11,161 nt of DNA. It comes from UBA2206 sp049303905. GTDB taxonomy: Bacteria > Patescibacteriota > Minisyncoccia > Moranbacterales > UBA2206. The DNA is taken from the NCBI GenBank assembly GCA_049303905.1, contig JBAQNP010000014.1, forward strand, positions 1 through 11,161. Direction: 5' to 3'. Numbering within the stretch: the first letter of the stretch is position 1; each line of letters begins with the position of its first letter. Both the position numbers and the translations under genes were made by a program. This document shows, piece after piece, positions 1-6,497 of this stretch. Below the pieces are notes generated by a model, which was given only the letters and a program-made list of their open reading frames with translations, searched no databases and was not told the DNA's origin.

Positions 1-120
1 TGCGCGTTTCTCGCATTCCTGAAATTGGAATGGGAACGTATCCAGAATGGTATTTCTTGGTATGAACAGAAATGGTCGATATCTAGAATGGCAACTGCTG
101 ATTATTTGGCAAACGCGTAA
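1..120 (+). CDS. 3' end of an unidentified plus-strand gene
   Basis: An open frame enters from the left edge and gives 39 residues before a TAA. The tail contains two Trp-rich stretches (LEWERIQNG and WYEQKW) and ends in DYLANA. I do not recognise the family. Its stop lies only 3 bases from the stop of the convergent methyltransferase gene, with no terminator between them. Sitting tail to tail with an EcoRI-type methyltransferase, it could be the partner restriction enzyme or another defence protein. That rests on position alone. The protein-like composition and the tight convergent spacing argue that this is a real gene end and not a chance open frame. Confidence 0.55.
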   Translation, partial: CAFLAFLKLEWERIQNGISWYEQKWSISRMATADYLANA

Positions 121-123
121 GTC

Positions 124-1299
124 CTAAAAGATTCTTTTATACACCATCTTTGCGACGTTATTTTCATAGTAACCAGCTGTTGGATTACCTTCTTTATATG
201 CTCCTGTGCCACCAGCTTTATAATAATCATCAACAAATTTTTTTGTTAAGCCTGGTGTTTTTTTGTATTTATCGTCAACGAGGCCGTTATCATTTGTTCC
301 TAAGATAATAAACTGTTCAGGACTGTATTTATCCATAATACTAATTGGTACACCCATCACACCCCCATAATCACTTGGAATATTTTTAACTAACGGGATT
401 TCTATTGCATCATAATTATCATATTTCTCAAAATGTTTTTTAGTCACGAACTTAATCACTTCTGCTTCGGTCATAAGTGGTAACGGTTGATGACGACGGC
501 CATGATCAAGATTAGTAAACCAACGTACACCCTGTACTCTAGTAACATAAACTTTTTTACCACTTTCATTCGTTTTTATTTCACGAACTTGCTCTAAGTT
601 AGCAATTTTTTCAGGTATCTCAAAGAACATCGCACCACCATTAACTTTGTAATTATTACCTAACCAAACCTTATTTTCTTTAATTAATGGAAATACTTCT
701 TTATAGGTAATCGCATTTAGGTTGCCGATAATTAAAAACTTTTTATCATAATCAACAAGTTGTTTTATATAATCGCGAAATAAACTAAATGGTGGATTAG
801 TTACCACAATATCAGATTGTTTAAGCAGATCTATAGACTCATCACTACGAAAATCACCGTCACCGATGAGTGGCTCCCATTCATTATTTTTATTATCTTT
901 CAGTTGTTGAGCGATATCCTTCAAGTTAAATTCGCCGTCGCCGTCTATGTCGTGCACTTCGTTGATAATGAATTTGTTGGCATTTATCTTTGGACGGCCT
1001 TTTGATTTTGTAAGAGTTTTGTCATCACCAAAAAGTTGTAATTGCACATTGGCAATCGGCGAAGGCTTATAGCTAGTGGTGATAAGTTGCTTGAGTCCTA
1101 GCTTATTGAAATTAAGCACGAAATAGCGAAAAAAATTGCTCTCAAACGGATCATCACAGTTGCAATACACTACTTTTTTTCGGAACACATTCTTGTCATA
1201 TTCCAAATATGCTTCAATTTCTTTTTGAATATCGCCAAACTGGGTATAGAATTCATCATTCTTGGCCTTTTTTGCGTTCGTAAGATTGCTGTTTGCCAT
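124..1299 (-). CDS. EcoRI-family adenine-specific DNA methyltransferase
   Basis: This protein of 391 residues should transfer a methyl group from S-adenosylmethionine to N6 of adenine in a specific DNA site. The catalytic motif NPPF is clear at residues 168-171, preceded by hydrophobic IVVT. The N-terminal block around residues 46-60 (CNCDDPFESNFFRYF) is typical of the EcoRI methylase family. The length is close to what I expect for these proteins. The start ATG has no good Shine-Dalgarno sequence, but a plausible promoter lies about 40 bases upstream. The gene is separated from the DUF3800 gene by a terminator and faces an unidentified gene end. It may be half of a restriction-modification pair or an orphan methylase. 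Family call is confident; target sequence cannot be read from the protein. Confidence 0.9.
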   Translation of the reverse strand: MANSNLTNAKKAKNDEFYTQFGDIQKEIEAYLEYDKNVFRKKVVYCNCDDPFESNFFRYFVLNFNKLGLKQLITTSYKPSPIANVQLQLFGDDKTLTKSKGRPKINANKFIINEVHDIDGDGEFNLKDIAQQLKDNKNNEWEPLIGDGDFRSDESIDLLKQSDIVVTNPPFSLFRDYIKQLVDYDKKFLIIGNLNAITYKEVFPLIKENKVWLGNNYKVNGGAMFFEIPEKIANLEQVREIKTNESGKKVYVTRVQGVRWFTNLDHGRRHQPLPLMTEAEVIKFVTKKHFEKYDNYDAIEIPLVKNIPSDYGGVMGVPISIMDKYSPEQFIILGTNDNGLVDDKYKKTPGLTKKFVDDYYKAGGTGAYKEGNPTAGYYENNVAKMVYKRIF

Positions 1300-1338
1300 A
1301 AAATTATTTGTCTAAACTCAAGCTCTTTCTATATTTTT

Positions 1339-1367
1339 ATAATACCACCAACCCAACCATAATTCAA
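1339..1367 (-). promoter_or_regulatory. Predicted promoter of the methyltransferase gene
   Basis: Read on the minus strand, a TTGAAT -35 box (1362-1367) is followed by a 17-base spacer and a TATTAT -10 box (1339-1344). Transcription would start near 1332, about 33 bases before the ATG at 1299. The match is moderate and the region is AT-rich, so this is a pattern call. Confidence 0.4.
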
Positions 1368-1370
1368 GCC

Positions 1371-1394
1371 ACAAAAAACAGATCTCAATCTGTT
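1371..1394 (-). terminator. Probable intrinsic terminator after the DUF3800 gene
   Basis: On the minus strand a perfect 7-base-pair stem (AACAGAT with ATCTGTT, loop TGAG) runs directly into a T run, giving six Ts in a row counting the stem end, followed by GT. It lies downstream of the DUF3800 gene and just upstream of the methyltransferase promoter, so it would separate the two transcription units. The stem is low in GC, so termination may be leaky. Confidence 0.5.
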
Positions 1395-1462
1395 CTACTT
1401 AGAATATAATTGAACCACTTTTTTCACAAAAAAGCTCTATTTGAAGTCATTTTTCTTGGATT

Positions 1463-1491
1463 TTGACAGTTTTTTGGCAGTATGATAGTAT
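1463..1491 (+). promoter_or_regulatory. Strong plus-strand promoter, extended -10 type
   Basis: A perfect TTGACA -35 box (1463-1468), an exact 17-base spacer and a TAGTAT -10 box (1486-1491) with an upstream TG (1483-1484) form the best sigma-70-like promoter in the window. It reads away from the methyltransferase gene into the hairpin at 1510-1554. No plus-strand protein gene lies downstream. Confidence 0.6.
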
Positions 1492-1497
1492 TACTTT

Positions 1498-1563
1498 ATA
1501 GAAGTAAGTCCTCCTGTGTTGAGATACCGTAAGGCGTCTCGTCAAAACAGGAGGTTTTCTTTT
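1498..1563 (+). ncRNA. Candidate stand-alone small RNA of about 65 nucleotides
   Basis: The RNA would begin just after the promoter at 1463-1491 and consist almost only of a long hairpin. The outer stem is CCTCCTGT (1510-1517) with ACAGGAGG (1547-1554), perfect over 8 pairs. An internal loop follows (1518-1520 against 1541-1546). The inner stem is GAGATACC (1521-1528) with GGCGTCTC (1533-1540), 8 positions including one G-U pair and one A-C mismatch, closed by a GTAA tetraloop of the GNRA class. A TTTTCTTTT tract ends it. The outer stem pairs an anti-Shine-Dalgarno-like CCTCCT with a Shine-Dalgarno-like AGGAGG. Promoter, fold and terminator are seen in the sequence; expression and function are inferred. 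I do not recognise the RNA family. Confidence 0.45.
1510..1563 (+). terminator. Intrinsic terminator forming the 3' end of the candidate small RNA
   Basis: An 8-base-pair GC-rich outer stem followed directly by TTTTCTTTT gives a good factor-independent terminator on the plus strand. On the minus strand the same hairpin is followed by ACTTAC and has no T tract, so it does not end the DUF3800 transcript. Confidence 0.55.
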
Positions 1564-2191
1564 ATGAGAAAAGGAGTTTTTCCTCTATAATGTTACATTT
1601 TATATCTTCATAATATTCATAATCACCTTTTTCATATTTTCTAAAAACCGCCCAACTGACAAAATCAACTGCTTGCAAACATTTTTCAGTGTGCGATGGC
1701 TTGATTCTAATTTCTATTTTTCCGCTATTCCCTCTTTTCATCAAATTGTCTTTTAGATATTTTTCAAAATTTTCCCGAATAAATTTGCTGGTGTCTTTTT
1801 GATCAATATACAAACTTATCGGCTCATCAGTTTTTATCAACTTTTTATTATGCAATCGATCCAATAAAATGTTGGCGGTATAATTATATAGATAATTTTT
1901 CTGATTTTGCAAATCAACATAAACTTTTTTCTTATTCAAAATTATGCAAAGAATCTTCAAGTCCTCCAATTCAGACAATTTTTTGAGCATTCTATGCTTA
2001 GTGATGGCATCTGAATGATAAGCATGTAATTCTTTTAGTTTGAATTTTTTCTTCAATCCTTTTCTAATATTTTTAATAACCCTTTCTATTCTCTTATGAT
2101 CATTCGTTAACACAATAGTAAAAATAAACCACTTACTTGATTTTGGTTTAAATCCTAAGTCTCCACTTTCGTCTAAAAATATAAAAGCCAT
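1562..2191 (-). CDS. DUF3800 family protein
   Basis: This protein of 209 residues carries the hallmarks of DUF3800: an N-terminal hydrophobic strand running into DESG at residues 7-10, a central strand ending in an acidic residue (YID, Asp130), and a C-terminal QAVDFVSWA motif with Gln173 and Asp176. The spaced acidic residues suggest an RNase H-like fold, a view held for the family that I recall but cannot test here. The protein is basic and lysine-rich, in line with nucleic-acid binding. It starts 30 bases after the clpB stop without a clear ribosome binding site, so it may be co-transcribed with clpB. Members often occur in mobile or defence regions, which fits the methyltransferase next door. 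No specific activity can be assigned. Confidence 0.8.
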   Translation of the reverse strand: MAFIFLDESGDLGFKPKSSKWFIFTIVLTNDHKRIERVIKNIRKGLKKKFKLKELHAYHSDAITKHRMLKKLSELEDLKILCIILNKKKVYVDLQNQKNYLYNYTANILLDRLHNKKLIKTDEPISLYIDQKDTSKFIRENFEKYLKDNLMKRGNSGKIEIRIKPSHTEKCLQAVDFVSWAVFRKYEKGDYEYYEDIKCNIIEEKLLFS

Positions 2192-2221
2192 CTTATTACA
2201 TACTAAATTACATACACATTT

Positions 2222-4840
2222 TTATTTCCCAAAAACCAACCTTTCTTTTCCCAGGCTAATTTTAACTTTCTCCCCTTCCTTGATTTTACCCTCAATTATT
2301 TGCAGTGCTAGTTCGTCTAGGATTTCGTTTTGAATGATGCGTTTTAGGGGTCTGGCGCCGTAGGCTGGGTCGAAACCTTTTTTGGAAAGATATTTTTTGG
2401 CTTCTTGAGAAAGAGTTATTTTGATATTTTTGTCACTAAGACGAGATTGAATTTTTTGCAGTTCCAGCTCGGTAATGAGACTGAGCATTTTAGGATTGAT
2501 CGGATGGAAGATAATTATCTCGTCCAGACGATTCAAAAATTCCGGTTTGAAATTTTCCCGAAGAGAAGACAGAACTTTCTCTTTCATTTCTTCTTCACCC
2601 AAAACTTCTTGCTCTTCCAAATCCTTGAAACCCAATCCGCTCTTGTAGATTATATCCGAACCAATATTGGAAGTCATAATCACCACAGTATTTTTGAAAT
2701 TCACTTTCCGACCCTTAGCGTCAGTCAGATGACCTTCGTCCAGAAGCTGAAGCATGATATTGAAAACTTGTGAGTTGGCTTTTTCAATTTCATCAAATAA
2801 AATAACACTGTAGGGTTTTTTGCGAATAATTTCCGTCAGTTGTCCGCCTTCTTCATATCCCACATACCCTGGGGGTGAACCAATGAGCTTGGAAACGCTG
2901 TGTGATTCCATATACTCACTCATATCCACACGAATCATAGCGGATTCATCATCAAAAAGAAATTCAGCCAAAGCTTTGGCTAGTTCGGTTTTTCCTACTC
3001 CAGTTGGGCCCAGAAAGATAAATGAACCAATTGGTCGATTAGGTTGTGAGATGCCGGAGCGTGATCTTCGAATGGCATTAGAAACAGCCTTAATCGCTTC
3101 TTCTTGTCCCACCACCCTGTGCGATAATTCTTTTTCCATACTAACTAATTTTTCTGATTCATCTTGAATCATTTTCGACACAGGAATGCCAGTCCAACGC
3201 GAAACGACCTTAGCGATATCCTCTGGCGTCACTTCTTCTTTGAGAATGGCATTCTTACTTTGAATATTATCCAGCTTATTTTTCTCTAGTTTAATTTTTT
3301 TCTCCAGTTCCGGAATTTTTCCATAGCGAATTTCCGCCACTTTGTCCAATTCCATTTTTCGCTCAGAAATTTCCGCTTCGGATTTCAATTTTTCAATCTC
3401 AGCTGAATGAGCGCGAATGTTAGTTATTAGATCTTTCTCCATCTTCCATTGCAACATTATTTTTTGCGATTGTTCTTTGGTTTCCGCTAATTTTTTATTT
3501 AGCTCTCGCGTTCTTTTTTTTGCTTCCGGATTTTTTTCTTTTTCCAAAGCTTTCTTTTCAATTTCCATTCGGCGTATTAATCTTTGAGTGGAATCAATCT
3601 CCGCGGGCATTGAATCAATTTCCATGCGCATAGCGCTCGTCGCTTCATCAATTAAATCCACGGCTTTGTCTGGTAAAAAACGATCGGTGATATAGCGATC
3701 AGAAAGCTTGACCGCTTCCCAAATAGCGCTATCCGTTATTTTCACACCGTGATGCACTTCATATTTTTCCTTAAGACCACGCAAAATTGCAATCGTATCT
3801 TCTAGAGATGGCTCAGTCACAATGATTGGCTGAAAGCGTCGCTCCAGCGCAGTGTCTTTCTCGATATATTTTTGATATTCACGCGTAGTTGTCGCACCAA
3901 TCATTTTTATCCTTCCGCGCGCCAGCGCAGGCTTGAGCATATTAGAAGCATCCATTGCACCTTCAATCGCTCCTGCGCCCACAAGAGTGTGAAGCTCGTC
4001 GATAAAAAGAATATATTTACCCGCGCCTCGATCTATTTCGTTGATGATAGCTTTGAGTCTCTCTTCAAATTCACCACGAAATTTTGTGCCGGCTAAAAGA
4101 GACCCGAGATCCAAAGAAACCAAAATTTTATCCTTGAGTGTTTCTGGCACATCACCATCGGCAATTCTTTGTGCTAAACCTTCTGCGATGGCCGTTTTGC
4201 CTGTTCCAGCCTCTCCAATGAGCACAGGATTATTCTTGGTTCGCCGACTCAAAACTTGCATCACACGACGAATCTCACTATCACGCCCAATAACTGGATC
4301 GAGTTTTTTGTTCCTAGCTAGTTCCGTGAGGTTCACGGCATATTTTTCCATTACCTGAAGCTTCGATTCTGGCTCGGGCGAATCAACTCTCTGTCCACCT
4401 CGAATTTGAGAAAGTGTTTTTAGAACTTCTTCATAGTTTATGCCTCTTTTTTCCAAAAATTCTTTGTACGGAGTTTTGATTGATAAAAAAGCCAATAAAA
4501 TATGTTCGGTAGAAATATATTCATCACCAATTTTTTTGGCTTCTTGCTGAGCGCCATTTAGAATCACAATTACTTCTGGCGTGATGAAAATTTGAGCAAT
4601 ATTGCCACCACTTTTTGGATTTTTAGGATAACTGTCGATAATATCCATTATTTCTGCTCCTATTTTTTCCACATTTATTTCTAATTTCTTAATAACGAGT
4701 GGCACGGAAGAATTTTCTTGGTTAATGAGAGAATAAAGCAAATGAAAAGCATCCACTTGGGGTTGATTTTTCACTATAGCCAATTCCTGAGAATCTCGCA
4801 GAGCTTCCTGAGATTTAGTTGTGAGTTTATTTAGATCCAT
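2222..4840 (-). CDS. clpB: ATP-dependent disaggregase ClpB (Hsp100)
   Basis: This protein of 872 residues is a two-ring AAA+ unfoldase of the cytoplasm that pulls aggregated proteins through its pore, normally with DnaK. The N domain spans about 1-145. NBD1 has Walker A GEAGTGKT (209-216), Walker B LFIDE (Asp281, Glu282) and arginine fingers near 334-335. A long coiled-coil middle domain follows (about 405-535). NBD2 has Walker A GPTGVGKT (611-618), Walker B LFDE (Asp683, Glu684) and sensor 2 GAR (828-830). The NBD2 pore loop is the usual GYVGY. The NBD1 pore loop reads KFRGEF, with Phe254 where Tyr is usual. Oddly, residues 731-748 contain a Leu-Gly-Phe loop expected in ClpC or ClpA. The ATG follows the htrA stop after 3 bases; GGAAAG inside the htrA end may serve as ribosome binding site, so translation is probably coupled. 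Confidence 0.95.
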   Translation of the reverse strand: MDLNKLTTKSQEALRDSQELAIVKNQPQVDAFHLLYSLINQENSSVPLVIKKLEINVEKIGAEIMDIIDSYPKNPKSGGNIAQIFITPEVIVILNGAQQEAKKIGDEYISTEHILLAFLSIKTPYKEFLEKRGINYEEVLKTLSQIRGGQRVDSPEPESKLQVMEKYAVNLTELARNKKLDPVIGRDSEIRRVMQVLSRRTKNNPVLIGEAGTGKTAIAEGLAQRIADGDVPETLKDKILVSLDLGSLLAGTKFRGEFEERLKAIINEIDRGAGKYILFIDELHTLVGAGAIEGAMDASNMLKPALARGRIKMIGATTTREYQKYIEKDTALERRFQPIIVTEPSLEDTIAILRGLKEKYEVHHGVKITDSAIWEAVKLSDRYITDRFLPDKAVDLIDEATSAMRMEIDSMPAEIDSTQRLIRRMEIEKKALEKEKNPEAKKRTRELNKKLAETKEQSQKIMLQWKMEKDLITNIRAHSAEIEKLKSEAEISERKMELDKVAEIRYGKIPELEKKIKLEKNKLDNIQSKNAILKEEVTPEDIAKVVSRWTGIPVSKMIQDESEKLVSMEKELSHRVVGQEEAIKAVSNAIRRSRSGISQPNRPIGSFIFLGPTGVGKTELAKALAEFLFDDESAMIRVDMSEYMESHSVSKLIGSPPGYVGYEEGGQLTEIIRKKPYSVILFDEIEKANSQVFNIMLQLLDEGHLTDAKGRKVNFKNTVVIMTSNIGSDIIYKSGLGFKDLEEQEVLGEEEMKEKVLSSLRENFKPEFLNRLDEIIIFHPINPKMLSLITELELQKIQSRLSDKNIKITLSQEAKKYLSKKGFDPAYGARPLKRIIQNEILDELALQIIEGKIKEGEKVKISLGKERLVFGK

Positions 4841-4843
4841 AGT

Positions 4844-6112
4844 TTATTTTCTTTCCATTAAAGTTACTTCAACATTTTTCTCTGTACCCTTGTGCCAAAT
4901 TTTCAATTTAATAGTATCACCAACATTATATTTAGAAATTAGAGTTGAGAGATCCATTCCATCCTTTTCTCCATTTATCTTTTCTCCATTTATTTCCAAA
5001 ATTATATCATTTTCAACTATATCCGCCTTATCAGCCGGTGAACCAGGAAGAACTGCTAGATCAGTTATCTTGTCGCCTCGTGTTACTAAAGCGCCATGAC
5101 TATATGGCAAATCATTCTCTTTTTGCAACTCTTTATTAATTAAAACATAACGCACTCCTAAATAGGGCGTAGAAATTTTGCCAGTTTTTTTCACTTGATC
5201 GGCAATTTTTTTGACTTGATTTACGGGAATAGCAAAACCGATATTTTGTGCCCCTTGGGCAATCGCTACATTAATACCAATTACTTGACTGTTGATGTCT
5301 AGTAGCGGTCCACCGGAATTACCAGGATTAATCGCCGCATCTGTTTGAATAATATTGTTTAGTTTTTCCGCTTGCCCTCGACCATCCCCGGCAGTTAAAT
5401 TACGTTTTAGACCTGAGATAATTCCTCGACTGACGGTATTGGAAAATTCACCCAGGGAATTTCCAATCGCGACCACTGTTTGTCCGATTTGAATTGAATC
5501 AGAATCACCTAATTCTAAGGTTGTAAAATTATCTCCTTCGATTTTTATAATCGCAATGTCATTATTCGGATCAATTGCTAAGACTTTAGCTGGATATTCT
5601 TTATCATCATTAGTAACAACGGTATAGTCAACTGAAGAATCATCTACGACATGACGATTGGTAACAATCATTCCATTTTTTGTTATTATAAATCCAGTTC
5701 CGCCTCCAATGGTTTGTTTTTTTGTTCCTTCCAAGTCATCATTTGTTCCTCCACTTTGCGGACCAAAATAAAATTCAAAAGGTGTTCCAAAAAAATTAGG
5801 CCAATTGCCAAAGTTTTGGATTTTTGGTACATCTTTTGAAATTACAATGCTCACTACCGCTGGCGCTGAATTTTTCACCACCTCAATCACAGCCGAATCT
5901 TCTTGAATTATTTTTTGCTTAATTATGCTATTTTCTTTCGAATTTTTTTGAGGAAGTAATTTACCAAAAATCTTAGCGCTATCTTTTGAAGCTAAAAATC
6001 CAAAAATAGCCCCTGTACCAGCTGAGATAAAAATAATTACAACAATCAATATCAAAACAAGAAAAAACTTACTTTGAGCAGTTTTTTTTGTTATATCTTC
6101 TGTATTTTCCAT
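4844..6112 (-). CDS. HtrA/DegP-family serine protease, membrane-anchored, one PDZ domain
   Basis: This extracytoplasmic trypsin-like protease should degrade misfolded envelope proteins. Numbering from the longest frame (ATG at 6151), a single membrane helix lies at about 28-54, followed by a linker, the protease domain (about 85-320) and one PDZ domain (about 327-430). The catalytic triad is complete: His167 in TNRHVV, Asp198 in NNDIAII and Ser279 in GNSGGPL. I chose the ATG at 6112 (residue 14), which gives 422 residues and the usual short charged tail before the helix. The 6151 start would add an odd aromatic stretch. Neither has a well-placed Shine-Dalgarno sequence. The gene lies between ferredoxin and clpB, and its stop is 3 bases before clpB, so the protease and disaggregase probably form one proteostasis unit. 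Confidence 0.92.
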   Translation of the reverse strand: MENTEDITKKTAQSKFFLVLILIVVIIFISAGTGAIFGFLASKDSAKIFGKLLPQKNSKENSIIKQKIIQEDSAVIEVVKNSAPAVVSIVISKDVPKIQNFGNWPNFFGTPFEFYFGPQSGGTNDDLEGTKKQTIGGGTGFIITKNGMIVTNRHVVDDSSVDYTVVTNDDKEYPAKVLAIDPNNDIAIIKIEGDNFTTLELGDSDSIQIGQTVVAIGNSLGEFSNTVSRGIISGLKRNLTAGDGRGQAEKLNNIIQTDAAINPGNSGGPLLDINSQVIGINVAIAQGAQNIGFAIPVNQVKKIADQVKKTGKISTPYLGVRYVLINKELQKENDLPYSHGALVTRGDKITDLAVLPGSPADKADIVENDIILEINGEKINGEKDGMDLSTLISKYNVGDTIKLKIWHKGTEKNVEVTLMERK

Positions 6113-6218
6113 ATTTTTATTTTTTTCACTCCAAATATTCCACTGGAACATTGGGAGCGGTTTTAATAGTTAGCTATTTTATTAAGAACACAAAAAATAA
6201 TACAGTCTTGGAAAAAAA

Positions 6219-6398
6219 TTATTCCATTGAAATTGCGCTCACTGGGCAACTTTCAATTATTTCTTGGCAATTACAATCTCCACAATCCTCGGCAATCACC
6301 TTGGATTTTCCATCCTCTAGTTTGAATACATTTGGACAAAGAGATTCGCAGGTTCCGCAACCGATGCAAAGATCTTCATTTACTTTTGCTTTTGGCAT
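6219..6398 (-). CDS. Small 4Fe-4S ferredoxin
   Basis: This ORF encodes 59 residues and starts at an ATG with no visible Shine-Dalgarno sequence. It begins MPKAKVNEDL. The cluster motif CxxCxxCxxxCP uses Cys11, Cys14, Cys17 and Cys21, and a final Cys51-Pro completes a ferredoxin fold. In single-cluster ferredoxins such as those of Thermotoga, the equivalents of Cys11, 14, 17 and 51 bind one 4Fe-4S cluster, and the equivalent of Cys21 forms a disulphide with a cysteine near position 43. Here three further cysteines (39, 42 and 44) sit in the second half, so the second site is richer than usual. It is a cytoplasmic one-electron carrier; its partners are not in the window. It lies between the parvulin gene and htrA and is preceded by a TCGAAT repeat array. 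Confidence 0.9.
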   Translation of the reverse strand: MPKAKVNEDLCIGCGTCESLCPNVFKLEDGKSKVIAEDCGDCNCQEIIESCPVSAISME

Positions 6399-6412
6399 TT
6401 TGTTATTTGGCG

Positions 6413-6460
6413 ACTCGAATATCTCGAATTATCACTCGAATGTCTCGAATTTATTCGAAT
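6413..6460. repeat. Tandem TCGAAT array upstream of the ferredoxin gene
   Basis: Five copies of TCGAAT begin at 6415, 6424, 6436, 6445 and 6455. Two imperfect 21-base units (6413-6433 and 6434-6454, 17 of 21 identical) underlie the array, and an ATTCGAAT palindrome closes it (6453-6460). Two further ATTCG copies follow towards 6480. The array fills most of the 99-base gap before the ferredoxin ATG. It could be a set of regulator sites or an intergenic satellite. Confidence 0.7.
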
Positions 6461-6497
6461 CATTCGTGTGTTTATTCGTAAATTAGGGTCGCTTTAA

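Noticed and set aside
1418..1434. Inverted repeat CTTTTTT with AAAAAAG as a second terminator
   Set aside because: The stem has a single GC pair and the region is AT-rich, so it is expected by chance and would not terminate well.
1395..1435. Second minus-strand promoter (TTGTGA, 17 bases, TATTCT)
   Set aside because: Only 4 of 6 matches in each box, and it would sit upstream of the terminator at 1371-1394, leaving no gene to drive.
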